A stretch of 64,000 nucleotides of DNA from Bilophila wadsworthia ATCC 49260 (GCF_000701705.1 NZ_JNJP01000002.1:124001-188000); one strand, 5' to 3'. Counted from the first letter of the stretch, positions 22,107 through 30,926 are shown. Numbers and translations are program-made. The notes: a model not told the origin generated them from the sequence alone.

Positions 22107-23030
22107 TTATGCCTGCCCGGACGAACCCAGCACGGCGCGGATCTTATGCCGGACCATCTCGCGCACGGCTTCGCGGCCCGCGCTCAGATAGGCGCGAGGA
22201 TCGAAGGTTTCGGGGCGCTCCGCAAGCAGGGTCCGGATGGCGGCGGTGACGGCCAACCGCAGATCCGTATCAATATTGATCTTGCAAATGGCGGAAGCGG
22301 CGGCGCGGCGGAGCAGGTCTTCGGGCACGCCGGAGGCTCCCGCTACATTCCCGCCGTGCGCGTTGACGGCAGCCACGGCCTCCTGCGGCACGCTCGACGC
22401 GCCGTGCAGCACCAGCGGAACGCCCGGCAGACGGGCGGCGATGGCGTCAAGGCGCTCGAAATCAAGCCGCGCCTCCCCCGAAAACTTGCAGGGGCCGTGA
22501 CTCGTCCCGATGGCAATGGCAAGCGAATCGCATCCGGTACGGGCTACAAATGTTTCTGCCTCTTCGGGATCGGTATAAACGGATTCGCGGGACGAAACGG
22601 TTTCCTCGACCCCGGCGAGCCGTCCGAGTTCGGCTTCGACCCAGACCCCCCTGTCATGGGCGTACTCCACGACGCGCCGGGTGACGGCCACATTCTCCTC
22701 AAAAGGCAAGTGTGAGCCGTCGATCATGACCGAAGTGAACCCGTCGTCGATGCAGGCCTTGCAAATGTCGAAACCGGACCCGTGATCCAGATGCAGCACA
22801 AAAGGCACATCGGTTTCTTCCGAAGCGGCTTCGGCCATTTTACGGAGATAGCCCCGCCCGGCGTACTGGCGCGCCCCGTTGGAGACTTGCAGGATCACGG
22901 GGGAACGCTCGTCCCCGGCGGCCTGCAAAATGCCCTGTACGGTTTCCATATTGTTGATGTTGAACGCGCCTACGGCGAAACCGCCCGCAAGGGCTTTGGC
23001 AAACATGTCCCGAGGTCCGGTAAGAGGCAT
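22107..23030 (-). CDS. Class II (zinc) ketose-bisphosphate aldolase
   Basis: Cytoplasmic TIM-barrel aldolase of 307 residues. Family motifs: GAFNINNMETVQGIL near the N-terminus, the zinc site in VLHLDHGSG, a second metal/substrate loop GTSHGPCKF, a third zinc ligand in VLHGASSVP, and the phosphate-binding NIDTDLRL near the C-terminus. It should cleave fructose-1,6-bisphosphate or a related ketose bisphosphate (sedoheptulose-, tagatose- or a modified sugar) into DHAP and an aldehyde. It is last in the leftward operon that includes phosphofructokinase and split transketolase, which suggests a role in pentose or sedoheptulose chemistry. Start: AAAGGATAGG upstream of the ATG. A strong terminator follows. 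Confidence 0.92.
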   Translation of the reverse strand: MPLTGPRDMFAKALAGGFAVGAFNINNMETVQGILQAAGDERSPVILQVSNGARQYAGRGYLRKMAEAASEETDVPFVLHLDHGSGFDICKACIDDGFTSVMIDGSHLPFEENVAVTRRVVEYAHDRGVWVEAELGRLAGVEETVSSRESVYTDPEEAETFVARTGCDSLAIAIGTSHGPCKFSGEARLDFERLDAIAARLPGVPLVLHGASSVPQEAVAAVNAHGGNVAGASGVPEDLLRRAAASAICKINIDTDLRLAVTAAIRTLLAERPETFDPRAYLSAGREAVREMVRHKIRAVLGSSGQA

Positions 23031-23274
23031 CTGACCTATCCTTTGTTCAAAGGGTTCCGTGTCGCTTCAAAAAACATGCGCCGTTCCGCGGTAAACGGGA
23101 TTCAGCCCCGCCCAGGGGCGCCGTAATCCCGCAAGGGCAATAGGCCATACTGCGAAACCGTGGCCCGGCGGGTACGTTTCCCTCAACGGCGTTGCGCTCA
23201 AAAAAACGCTTAGGAAAGAAGCCGCATGTTTCCGAAACGCCGCGATACGTTACAGCCAAAACTGGCAACAGCCG

Positions 23275-24084
23275 TTACAGAAAAGCCTGACGGACATACT
23301 CGGCGTCGCGCCTGAGCGCATACAGGGCATCCGAGCCGAAAACCGGCTCCGTATAACGGTTTTCGAGGAACAGCGGCCCATCGTACCCTTCCCGCTTCAG
23401 AGCCGCGAGCAACTCACCCGCGCGGCATGCCCCCCCACCGAGAGGCCGGACGCCGGGTTCGCCGTACATGCCGTCCTTGAGATGCACGCCGCAACACACG
23501 GCGAGGTGTTCCGGCAAGGCCTCAAACACGTCTTCCCGCCCACGCAGGACAAAATGAGACAGGTCGAGGCAGGAACAGAGATTGTCGTAGGCGACGATAT
23601 TCAAAAGGGATTTCATCATCGTAACATCAAGAAGATTTTCCGTGGCTACAGCAATGCCCCGGTGTTTCGCCAGCGCGCAGGCCAGCCGCAAACAGCGGGC
23701 CGTCTCACGCAGATCATCCTTGTTACGGATAGCCGACGCCTTGAAGCTCGGCAGCACAATCCGGGGAATGCCCATGTCGGCGGCACAGTCCACGGCGGCG
23801 GCAATGGCCTTTTCCGCCGTATTGCGCCGTTCGCTTCCGGGCTCGGCGGTCATGCCGTGCTTCAGGACAGCCAGCACGGCTACAGCGTCAAGCCGGATGC
23901 CGTATAGCTCCGCCTCTTCTTTCCATTGCCGCTGTATGCCCGGCGACGACAGCGGAAAATCTTCCTCCGCAGAACCCAAATCGAGCTGGATCGCATCGAG
24001 CCCCGCTTCCTTCAGCTCCTTGCAGCATGACGGAGATTGCAGCAGGGGGTGCACCCAATTACAGACACCAAGCAATACGGCCAT
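23275..24084 (-). CDS. Xylose-isomerase-like TIM barrel sugar isomerase/epimerase
   Basis: A 269-residue protein of the AP-endonuclease-2/sugar-phosphate isomerase superfamily. Conserved acidic and His positions are seen in TENLLDVT, LDLSHFVLRG, GVHLKDGM and FLENRY, consistent with a divalent-metal site at the barrel mouth. The length matches hydroxypyruvate isomerases and ketose 3-epimerases. I choose the ATG at 24084, eight bases after AAGGA; the preceding in-frame starts lie on the ribosome site. It sits between the aldolase and an SDR in the LacI-linked operon and probably interconverts the aldose and ketose forms of the imported compound; the exact substrate is unknown. Confidence 0.85.
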   Translation of the reverse strand: MAVLLGVCNWVHPLLQSPSCCKELKEAGLDAIQLDLGSAEEDFPLSSPGIQRQWKEEAELYGIRLDAVAVLAVLKHGMTAEPGSERRNTAEKAIAAAVDCAADMGIPRIVLPSFKASAIRNKDDLRETARCLRLACALAKHRGIAVATENLLDVTMMKSLLNIVAYDNLCSCLDLSHFVLRGREDVFEALPEHLAVCCGVHLKDGMYGEPGVRPLGGGACRAGELLAALKREGYDGPLFLENRYTEPVFGSDALYALRRDAEYVRQAFL

Positions 24085-24186
24085 ACACATTCCTTTCAAA
24101 AGCCTTGGGAAGGAAAGAGGTTGAAGCCGGGGAAAGCCTCTTCTTCAAAAGGCCTTCCCCGCCACGACGGTAGAGCATCCCAATCG

Positions 24187-25107
24187 CTAATCTCTTCCCA
24201 TGACCACGCGGATATAGTCCTTTACGGAGTCCTCGATGGACCATTCGGGCGCGTAACCCAGTTCCTTCCGGATAGCGGAATCGTCGAACGAGCACGCATA
24301 CGGCGAGGTGTTCGCGCTGTGTTCCGCATAGGTGACTTTGGTTTCCGGGCAAAGGCGGTTGGTCAGTTCCGCGACTTCCCGAAGCGTGTGGACGCTGCCG
24401 CAGACGGTATAGAAGCGCTGCGCGGGCTTTTCGGCGTTCCAGACCAGCAGCATGGCCTTGATCGTGTCATGGATGTAGATCCAGTCGCCCCGCTCGTCCG
24501 GGTTGTCGACGTGCACCTCGCCGCCTCTGGCGATGGAATCCACAAGCCCCGTCGTATATTGCGTGGTCAGGCCGTTGGTACGGTTGGGCCCCCAGACCCA
24601 TGTGGGACGGATGCCCCGGCTGTCGATGCCGTGGTTATCGGCATACCAGCGCAGCAGATGCTCCCCGGCCAGCTTGGTCTGCCCATAGATGGTGGCGGGA
24701 TCCTTGGGCGCGTCTTCCGGCACGGGTTCGACGGAGGTCGGGCTGTACAGGGAGATGGAGCTCATGAAGAAAAACCGCTTCACCCCGCAGGCCACCGCCG
24801 CATCAAGCAGCACCTGCGTGGAACGGAAATTGACCTGAAACGCCAGCGGCGGATTCTGTTCGCACACGCCCGCCATAAGCGCGCCGAGATGGAAGATCCC
24901 CTCGATGCCGTTGGTCGCCACCGCCCGGTACAGATCGAGATCCGAAGCGCTGTCGCCCTGCACGTAGGTGATCGAATCCATAATGTCCTGCAACAGATGA
25001 GGAACCGGAACACGGTCGAAAACGACGACTTCGTCGCCCTGCCGCAGCAGAGCACGGACAAGATGGGAACCGATGAAGCCCGCTCCGCCCGTTACGAGAA
25101 TACGCAT
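24187..25107 (-). CDS. NAD-dependent epimerase/dehydratase (extended SDR)
   Basis: Extended short-chain dehydrogenase of 306 residues. The Rossmann motif TGGAGFIGSHL (about 8-18), the SSISLY serine and the catalytic YGQTK (Tyr-x3-Lys) are intact, and the C-terminus has the usual substrate-binding helices. The family covers nucleotide-sugar epimerases and sugar-acid dehydrogenases. With no nucleotide-sugar genes nearby, a free sugar or aldonate substrate is more likely here, which is inference from the operon. Start at 25107 with GGGGAGGTTTC upstream; the frame is open a further 51 bases but without a ribosome site. Confidence 0.87.
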   Translation of the reverse strand: MRILVTGGAGFIGSHLVRALLRQGDEVVVFDRVPVPHLLQDIMDSITYVQGDSASDLDLYRAVATNGIEGIFHLGALMAGVCEQNPPLAFQVNFRSTQVLLDAAVACGVKRFFFMSSISLYSPTSVEPVPEDAPKDPATIYGQTKLAGEHLLRWYADNHGIDSRGIRPTWVWGPNRTNGLTTQYTTGLVDSIARGGEVHVDNPDERGDWIYIHDTIKAMLLVWNAEKPAQRFYTVCGSVHTLREVAELTNRLCPETKVTYAEHSANTSPYACSFDDSAIRKELGYAPEWSIEDSVKDYIRVVMGRD

Positions 25108-25336
25108 GAAACCTCCCCGGGGATGCCCCACGGCTAAAAGAAGCGAGAGTGCTAACACCTGAATGGTTTTTGCTTTATACCCTATGCAAATGACATGTGC
25201 TTTTTGGGAAGAACCATTCGGAAGCCACTACTCCCAATACGCCCGGGCACAGCCGCCTGAAACGCGCCATTTACCCGGAAAACACGGATAAACCCCGTTT
25301 CGCGGCGTACCCACCCTGCGAAACCGCCCGCAGGCT

Positions 25337-26224
25337 CTACGCCTTCCAGTTTTTCGCCACGGCCTTCCATGACACGGCGTGGTCCTTCGCGCCGTAGCCC
25401 TGAACCGAAACCATCCGGTGCACATAGTCCACCGCCGCGCCCAGAATGAGCGGCGCGCCGTATTCCCTGGCCATATCGAGGCACAACCTGTTGTCCTTGA
25501 TGAGCATATCCACGGTAAACGTGGGCTCGTCGTAACGGCCCTCGGCGATGCGGGTACCGATTTCCTTATAGGCGTTGCTGAGCACGCGGGCGTTGGCGGC
25601 GACCGCCACGTCGATGAGCGTTTTCTGGGACAGACCCATGTGTTCGGCGAGCGCCATGGTCTCGGCGGCGCAGGCGTCGATCGCGCCGAGCATCATGTTG
25701 TTGAGCAGTTTCAGCTTATTGCCGTGCCCGAGCGGCCCGATGTGGAACAGTTTTTCTTCCGATCCGCTGAGCACGAGGAGCACATCCTTGATCTTGGCGA
25801 GGGCCTCATCCGAGCCGCCGAGCGCAAAAGCCCAGCTCCCCACCCCGGACGGGCTGCCCATGACCGGGGCGTCCACAAAATCAATGCCTTTGGGGGCAAG
25901 CGCCTCGCCCATACGGATGTTCACGCCCGGATCGACCGTGCTCATGTTGACGACCACGGTGCCCTCGGGCGCCCCGGACGCGATCCCGCCCTCGCCGAGC
26001 ACGACCTTTTCCGTGTCGGCGGGGCCGGGGACGAACATCAGGATGACCCGGGCCTTGCCCGCCAGTTCCGCCGGAGAGCCGCACACGGCCACACCAGCCT
26101 CGGAAGCGCGTTTGACGGCAGGCGGATACGGATCGTACCCGGCCACGGGAACCCCGCTTTCCATCAATTTTTTCGCGCAATTGCTTCCCATAACCCCCAG
26201 TCCTACAATGCCTACGGTATCCAT
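25337..26224 (-). CDS. Beta-hydroxyacid dehydrogenase (3-hydroxyisobutyrate DH family)
   Basis: NAD(P)-dependent dehydrogenase of 295 residues. It has the Rossmann motif VGIVGLGVMGSNCAKKL, the substrate loop beginning DAPVMGSPSG (118-127) and the catalytic region GHGNKLKLLNN with Lys172 and Asn176. The canonical loop is DxPVSGG; here the Ser-Gly-Gly is Met-Gly-Ser, so the acid-binding pocket probably differs from hydroxyisobutyrate or tartronate semialdehyde enzymes. Start: ATG at 26224, eight bases after AAGG; a TTG two codons earlier is less likely. Operon position next to split transketolase suggests that it reduces or oxidises a short hydroxy-acid or aldehyde released in the pathway. Confidence 0.88.
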   Translation of the reverse strand: MDTVGIVGLGVMGSNCAKKLMESGVPVAGYDPYPPAVKRASEAGVAVCGSPAELAGKARVILMFVPGPADTEKVVLGEGGIASGAPEGTVVVNMSTVDPGVNIRMGEALAPKGIDFVDAPVMGSPSGVGSWAFALGGSDEALAKIKDVLLVLSGSEEKLFHIGPLGHGNKLKLLNNMMLGAIDACAAETMALAEHMGLSQKTLIDVAVAANARVLSNAYKEIGTRIAEGRYDEPTFTVDMLIKDNRLCLDMAREYGAPLILGAAVDYVHRMVSVQGYGAKDHAVSWKAVAKNWKA

Positions 26225-26339
26225 ATCCAATCCTTGCTTGAGTCCGAAAAAAGGTATGACTTCAGCCCCCCTGGCCGAGCGGGCAGGGAAACGGTGAAAC
26301 CAGTGAAACGGGATGGTTCCGGCGGAACGCCGGGGGCGG

Positions 26340-27278
26340 CTACTTTCTGGCGATGGCCTTGCGGGCCGCCTTGGCGATGTCCGCGGCGGTGATGCCGAAC
26401 ACGCCCATCAGATAGGGGGCCTTGCCCACCTGACCGAAATGATCCTTGACGCCGACACGTTCCAGCGGCGTGGGCCGCTGCTCCGCCAGCACTTCCGCAA
26501 CGGCGCTGCCGAGCCCGCCGATGACGTTGTGGTTTTCCGCCGTAACCAGCGCGCCGGTTTCGGAGGCGGCCTTGATGACGGCGTCGGCGTCGATGGGCTT
26601 GATGGTGTGGATGTTGAGCACGCGGGCGGATACGCCTTCCTGAGCCAGCGTTTCGGCGGCCTGCAAAGCGTTGGCGACGCAGACGCCGGAAGCGATCAGG
26701 GTCACGTCGGAACCGTCGCGCAGGAGATCGGCCTTGCCGAGATCAAACTCGTAGTCATCGTCAAAGACGTTTTCGGCCTGACGGCGGAACAGCCGGATGT
26801 ACACCGGGCCCTCATGCTCGACGATGGCGGGCAGGGCCTTGCGGAGCTGCACCGAGTCCGTGGGCTCGAACACGGTCATGCCCGGCAGGGTACGCATGAT
26901 GCCCATATCTTCAAGCGCCATGTGCGTACCGCCGTTGAGTTCCGCGCCGACGCCCGGATCGGAGCCGACGATTTTGACGTTCAGCCCGGCGTAGCATACC
27001 GAGATGGCGATCTGGTCGAAGCAGCGGCGGGAAGCGAACGTGGCGAAAGAATGCACGAAAGGGATCTTGCCGCAGGCGGACAGCCCGGCGGCCACGCCGA
27101 CCATATTGGCCTCGGCGATGCCCACGTTGAAGGAGCGGTCGGGATAGGCCGCCTTGAACGGCTTCATGCCGTGCGCGCCGGTCAGATCCGCCTCGACGTC
27201 CACGATGCGGGGATCCTCCTTGGCAAGCGCGATCATCGTATCGCAATAGACCTTACGCATTTCCTGAGATTCAAGCAT
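26340..27278 (-). CDS. Transketolase, C-terminal subunit
   Basis: A 312-residue protein holding the pyrimidine-binding and C-terminal domains of a split transketolase. Motifs: VDVEADLTGAHG, FNVGIAEANMVGVAAGLS (pyrimidine-domain Glu), GTHMALEDMGIMRTLPG, the transketolase C domain VTLIASGVCVANALQAAE and ENHNVIGGLGSAVAEVL. It combines with the N-terminal subunit encoded immediately upstream (18-base gap) to transfer two-carbon ketol groups using thiamine diphosphate. Split transketolases are common in anaerobes and in pathway-specific clusters. Start ATG 27278 with GAGGA upstream. Confidence 0.93.
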   Translation of the reverse strand: MLESQEMRKVYCDTMIALAKEDPRIVDVEADLTGAHGMKPFKAAYPDRSFNVGIAEANMVGVAAGLSACGKIPFVHSFATFASRRCFDQIAISVCYAGLNVKIVGSDPGVGAELNGGTHMALEDMGIMRTLPGMTVFEPTDSVQLRKALPAIVEHEGPVYIRLFRRQAENVFDDDYEFDLGKADLLRDGSDVTLIASGVCVANALQAAETLAQEGVSARVLNIHTIKPIDADAVIKAASETGALVTAENHNVIGGLGSAVAEVLAEQRPTPLERVGVKDHFGQVGKAPYLMGVFGITAADIAKAARKAIARK

Positions 27279-27296
27279 GACGGCATTCCTCGTTCC

Positions 27297-28115
27297 TTAT
27301 TGGAGTTCCTGCAAAGCGGCGGCGACGTCTTCGGGCGACAGGGGCATGTTGTGCGAACTGAGCTTGCCTTCCGCGACCGAAAGCCCTTTGCCCTTGACCG
27401 TGGCCATGATGATGGCGGTGGGGCGCTTCTTGATGGTGCGGGCATGGGTCAGCGCGGCTTCGAGATCCGAGAAGTTGTGCCCGTCGATGCACAGGGTCGC
27501 CCAGCCGAACGCTTCCCAACGCTTGTCGAGCGGACGCACGGCGTTGATCGCGTCGGTGTAGTCGTCGATCTGCATCCCGTTGTCGTCCACCAGCACGACG
27601 AGATTGTCGAGCTCTTGGCTCCCGGCATACATGGCCGCTTCCCAGATCTGCCCTTCCTGCTGCTCGCCGTCGCCGACGATGCAGTAGACGCGGTAGTCCT
27701 TGCGTTCCATGCGCGCCGCCAGCGCCATGCCCACCGCCGCCGAAAGCCCCTGCCCAAGCGAGCCCGCGGTCATGTCGATGCCCGTGGTCAGCTTCATGTC
27801 GCAATGGCTCGGCAGCCTGGTGCCGGGCTGGTTCAGGGTGAGGAGGGTTTCCTTATCAAAGTAGCCCTTCATAGCCAGCAGGGTATACAGCGCGGGTCCG
27901 GCATGGCCCTTGGAGAGCACGATGCGGTCACGGTCGGGCCAGCCCGGCTCTTCGGGGCGCACGCGCATTTCCTCGTAATAAAGGTAGACCAGCGCTTCGA
28001 TGAGGGACAGGGAACCGCCCACATGCCCGACACCGATCTGGCCGATCATTTTGGTGAGCAACTGCCTCGCTTCCTTGCTCAGCTCGGTGAGCTGCCGCAA
28101 TTTCCGCTCGTTCAT
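27297..28115 (-). CDS. Transketolase, N-terminal (thiamine diphosphate) subunit
   Basis: A 272-residue protein corresponding to the PP domain of transketolase. It has the substrate-phosphate/TPP contact GVGHVGGSLS, the VLSKGHAGPALYTLL helix, and the Mg-TPP motif GDGEQQEGQIWEA ending at DDNGMQID (GDG-x(n)-N). The length is normal for a split subunit. It is transcribed just before the C-terminal subunit and after phosphofructokinase (18-base gaps), so the heterotetramer is made stoichiometrically. In combination with PFK and aldolase it can rearrange pentose phosphates via sedoheptulose bisphosphate; a sulfo-sugar transketolase role is an alternative. Confidence 0.94.
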   Translation of the reverse strand: MNERKLRQLTELSKEARQLLTKMIGQIGVGHVGGSLSLIEALVYLYYEEMRVRPEEPGWPDRDRIVLSKGHAGPALYTLLAMKGYFDKETLLTLNQPGTRLPSHCDMKLTTGIDMTAGSLGQGLSAAVGMALAARMERKDYRVYCIVGDGEQQEGQIWEAAMYAGSQELDNLVVLVDDNGMQIDDYTDAINAVRPLDKRWEAFGWATLCIDGHNFSDLEAALTHARTIKKRPTAIIMATVKGKGLSVAEGKLSSHNMPLSPEDVAAALQELQ

Positions 28116-28133
28116 GGTTCAGCCTCGACTTCC

Positions 28134-29474
28134 TTACAGATGTTGTTCCGGTTCGGGGGACGTGCCCATCACGTCCCCCTGCCCCGTCGTTTCCAGAACC
28201 GACTGCCACAGGTCGGAGCGCACGCTCATGGTGCGGCGCTTGCGCGTTACCAGCTCCAGCGGCAGATGGACGAACTTGTCCATGATGTTGGCTACGACCA
28301 TGCCCGTCTTCCCGCTCATGGCCGCGTGCACGGCATGTTGGCCCAAAAAGCCGCAGTACAGCCTGTCGTTGGCGTTGGCGGGGACGGAACGGATCATGTA
28401 GCTCGGATCGATGTATTTGAGATAGTAAGGTATCTTTTTGGCTGAAAAGTATTCGGCGATCTTCGCGCGCAGGAACCCGGTGATGTCGCCGAGCGCCTTG
28501 TTGCCCGAGGCGTCGCAGCGGGTTTCGTGCTCGGAAAGCAGATCCTGCCCCGCCCCCTCCGCCACGGCGAGCACGGCGTGGGAGTGCGCGGCAAGGCATT
28601 TTTCCAGAGCCGGGAACAGGCCCCGCTCGCCGTAGAGGCTGAAAGGGACCTCGGGGACGAGCACGAAATTGACTTCGCGCATGGAGAGGGAGGCGTTGGC
28701 GGCGATGAAGCCCGATTCGCGCCCCATCAGCTTGACGATGCCGATGCCGTTGAAGACGCTGGCGGCCTCGATATGGGCGCAGCGGATGGCGTCGGCGGCC
28801 TTGTCCACCGCCGTTTCGAAGCCGAAGGAATGGGGGATGAAATTGATGTCGTTGTCAATGGTTTTCGGAATCCCGACAATGGAGATGTGCTTGCCGCGCC
28901 GGGCGACTTCCTGCTGGATGGACGCCGCAGCCTTCATCGTCCCGTCGCCGCCGATGATGAACAGCGCACTTATATTCAGGCGCTCAAGGGCGGTGGCGAT
29001 TTCGGATGAAGACTGCGGCCCTCTGGACGTCCCGAGGATCGTCCCCCCGAACTCGTGGATGCCTTCCACATCGCGCGGGGCCAGCTCGCGCACGTCGTAG
29101 CGGTAGGACGGGATAAACCCCTGCAGGCCGTAGCGGATGCCAAGGACCGAAGGGACGCGATAGGCGTTGTACGCCGTCATTACGATGGCCCTGATGACGT
29201 CGTTGATGCCCGGGCACAGCCCGCCGCAGGTCACGATGGCGCATTTCGTCTTGCTCGGATCGAAGTAGATCCGGTCGCGGGGGCCCGCCAGCTCAAAGGA
29301 CATGGGGCGCGGCGCGGCGCCTTCGTCCACCAGCTCCTCGTCCACGGTGAAGACCACGCGCCTCTCGCCCGCCGTCGCCAGGTTGCGCGACAGCGGAGAA
29401 TCGATTTCCGGCGTTCCGAGACTCTGAATGCGTATCTCTTGGGCCGCGGAGGGCGTAGCTTCACAAGTATTCAT
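28134..29474 (-). CDS. 6-phosphofructokinase, ATP-type of the long clade
   Basis: Phosphofructokinase of 446 residues, with an N-terminal extension of about 85 residues before the catalytic core. Motifs: VTCGGLCPGIND, IIGGDGTMKAA, GIPKTIDNDI (catalytic Asp) and MGRESGFIA. The nucleotide-site pair is Gly in GGDGT with Lys in PKTIDND; Gly at the first position points to ATP rather than pyrophosphate, as known for the plant/Treponema-like long clade. The substrate may be fructose-6-P or sedoheptulose-7-P. It is second in the operon, 15 bases after lacI, with a strong ribosome site (AGGAAGGA). Confidence 0.92.
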   Translation of the reverse strand: MNTCEATPSAAQEIRIQSLGTPEIDSPLSRNLATAGERRVVFTVDEELVDEGAAPRPMSFELAGPRDRIYFDPSKTKCAIVTCGGLCPGINDVIRAIVMTAYNAYRVPSVLGIRYGLQGFIPSYRYDVRELAPRDVEGIHEFGGTILGTSRGPQSSSEIATALERLNISALFIIGGDGTMKAAASIQQEVARRGKHISIVGIPKTIDNDINFIPHSFGFETAVDKAADAIRCAHIEAASVFNGIGIVKLMGRESGFIAANASLSMREVNFVLVPEVPFSLYGERGLFPALEKCLAAHSHAVLAVAEGAGQDLLSEHETRCDASGNKALGDITGFLRAKIAEYFSAKKIPYYLKYIDPSYMIRSVPANANDRLYCGFLGQHAVHAAMSGKTGMVVANIMDKFVHLPLELVTRKRRTMSVRSDLWQSVLETTGQGDVMGTSPEPEQHL

Positions 29475-29489
29475 GCGGATTCCTTCCTT

Positions 29490-30527
29490 TTATTTTTCTT
29501 TGACCCTGCCGCAGGTCCTGCGCACGATAAGCTCCGTGTCGAGCAGGTACTGCACCTTCAGCGGGGTTTGCGATTCAATGGCCGAGATCATGATGTTCGC
29601 CGCCATCTGGCCCATTTCGTAGCAGGGCGTCTTGATGCTCGTCAGCGGCGGGTTGAAGTAGGCGGCGATGTCGATGTCGTCGAAGCCGCAGACCGAAATG
29701 TCCTCCGGGACGCTGAGCCCCGCCTCGGTGATGGCGCGTATGGCCCCGATGGCCAGATAGTCGTTCACGCACAGCACCGCCGTCGGGGGGTCCTGCAATT
29801 TCAAAAACGCCCGCATGGATTCCTTGCCGAGCAGGTAGGAGGGCGGCTGCGAGCGGATGAGCTCCGGATCGAAGGGGATGCCGTTGTCGGCAAGCACCTT
29901 CTTGTAGCCTTCCATGCGGTCGATGGTACGGCGCGCGCAGGTCATGGGGCCGACCAGAAAACCGATGCGCTTATGGCCGAGATCAATGAGGTATTTGACA
30001 CTCGTATAGATGGACCGCGCGTTGTCGATGCCGATATAGTTCACGCTTTCGTCCGGCACTTCCCACAGGATGATGCAGGGGATGCCCGCCGCCTCCAGCG
30101 TTTTCATGTACTCCACATTGCTCATGTCCAGCCCGACGAGGATGAGCCCGCCGATGCGCTGCTCGTGGAAACGCCGCATGGCGAGGCGCTCCTCCTCCGG
30201 AGAGAACTGCGACAGGGCCACCTTGCACGAATAGTTCCGCTCCGAGCACGTTTTCTGGATCGCCATCAGGTTCACGCCGAACGCCGCATACGTCGGGGAA
30301 GGCAGGAGGATGCCGATGGTGTCCGAGCGCCTTTTGGAGAGGGAACCCGCCGTCGCGTTGTAGACGTAATTGAGCGCTTCCGCGGCGGCCCTGACCTTGC
30401 TGACCGTTTCCGCGGGCGTTTTGTCCGGCTCGCGGAGGGCGCGGGATACGGTCGAAAGCGAGACGTTCGCTTTGACGGCAACGTCTTTTATGGTCGCCCG
30501 AGTGTTATTGAAACCGTTTTCATTCAT
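29490..30527 (-). CDS. LacI-family transcriptional regulator
   Basis: Repressor of 345 residues. The N-terminal helix-turn-helix (ATIKDVAVKANVSLSTVSRAL, residues 11-31) is followed by a hinge and a periplasmic-binding-protein-like effector domain (SDTIGILLPSP through RRTCGRV). The start is the ATG at 30527; an in-frame start 30 bases earlier lacks support. It is the first gene of the leftward catabolic operon and divergent from the TRAP operon. LacI-type boxes lie 47-60 bases upstream of the start, across codons 2-6 (autorepression) and over the TRAP promoter. The inducer is presumably the imported sugar or a phosphorylated intermediate. Confidence 0.93.
   Translation of the reverse strand: MNENGFNNTRATIKDVAVKANVSLSTVSRALREPDKTPAETVSKVRAAAEALNYVYNATAGSLSKRRSDTIGILLPSPTYAAFGVNLMAIQKTCSERNYSCKVALSQFSPEEERLAMRRFHEQRIGGLILVGLDMSNVEYMKTLEAAGIPCIILWEVPDESVNYIGIDNARSIYTSVKYLIDLGHKRIGFLVGPMTCARRTIDRMEGYKKVLADNGIPFDPELIRSQPPSYLLGKESMRAFLKLQDPPTAVLCVNDYLAIGAIRAITEAGLSVPEDISVCGFDDIDIAAYFNPPLTSIKTPCYEMGQMAANIMISAIESQTPLKVQYLLDTELIVRRTCGRVKEK
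30509..30522. promoter_or_regulatory. LacI-type box within the start of lacI
   Basis: TGAAACCGTTTTCA: 12 of 14 positions are dyad-symmetric around the central CG, matching the TGAAAnCGnTTTCA pattern usual for LacI-family operators. It covers lacI codons 2-6, suited to roadblock autoregulation. Confidence 0.5.
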
Positions 30528-30573
30528 TTTATTGTTTCTTTTCAATGTATTATCCATTTATTTTGTACTTCAA

Positions 30574-30587
30574 TGAGTACGTTTTCA
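30574..30587. promoter_or_regulatory. LacI-type box upstream of lacI
   Basis: TGAGTACGTTTTCA, which on the minus strand reads TGAAAACGTACTCA. It is 47-60 bases before the lacI start and shares TGAAAACGTA with the box over the TRAP promoter. Confidence 0.55.
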
Positions 30588-30926
30588 ATCTAGCCGCCCA
30601 TAAAACCGCTGTCAAGCCTCTTTGCAACGTTTTTTTGCTTTCACCCCCTTCAGCTCCGGCAAAGGCCGGGTTTTGTACCTCACTCCACTCCATCTACTGG
30701 GAAAGAGCGTGCCGAAAAAGAAAAAATATATTGTATTTACATATGTTATATGGACACATGCATTTCTGGCATCTCCCACAGCGGCAGACCCCGTGAGGGC
30801 GGAAACCTCTTCACAGTGCTGTGGGGAGTGCTTGAAAGGGCAAAAAATATCTTTTTTAATAGACTGTATTCTATAAAAAATATGTCTTTTACGGTTTTGA
30901 GGACACAAAAAAAGACATCCCATCTC
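30588..30926. other. AT-rich divergent intergenic region
   Basis: No gene. It is markedly AT-rich compared with its surroundings. An imperfect inverted repeat TTTTTTAATAGA / TCTATAAAAAA lies around 30852-30880. It separates the lacI operator from the TRAP promoter by about 340 bases. Confidence 0.5.

Noticed and set aside
26313..28445. 710-codon plus-strand frame over the transketolase genes
   Set aside because: Antisense shadow of two clear transketolase subunits; no domain or ribosome site.
28134..29474. Pyrophosphate-dependent phosphofructokinase
   Set aside because: The GGDGT glycine is the ATP-type residue; pyrophosphate enzymes have Asp there.
22107..30527. Firm assignment of the operon as the sulfoquinovose transketolase pathway
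   Set aside because: Split transketolase fits, but no sulfoquinovosidase, dedicated sulfo-sugar isomerase or sulfonate exporter is recognisable; kept only as an alternative.
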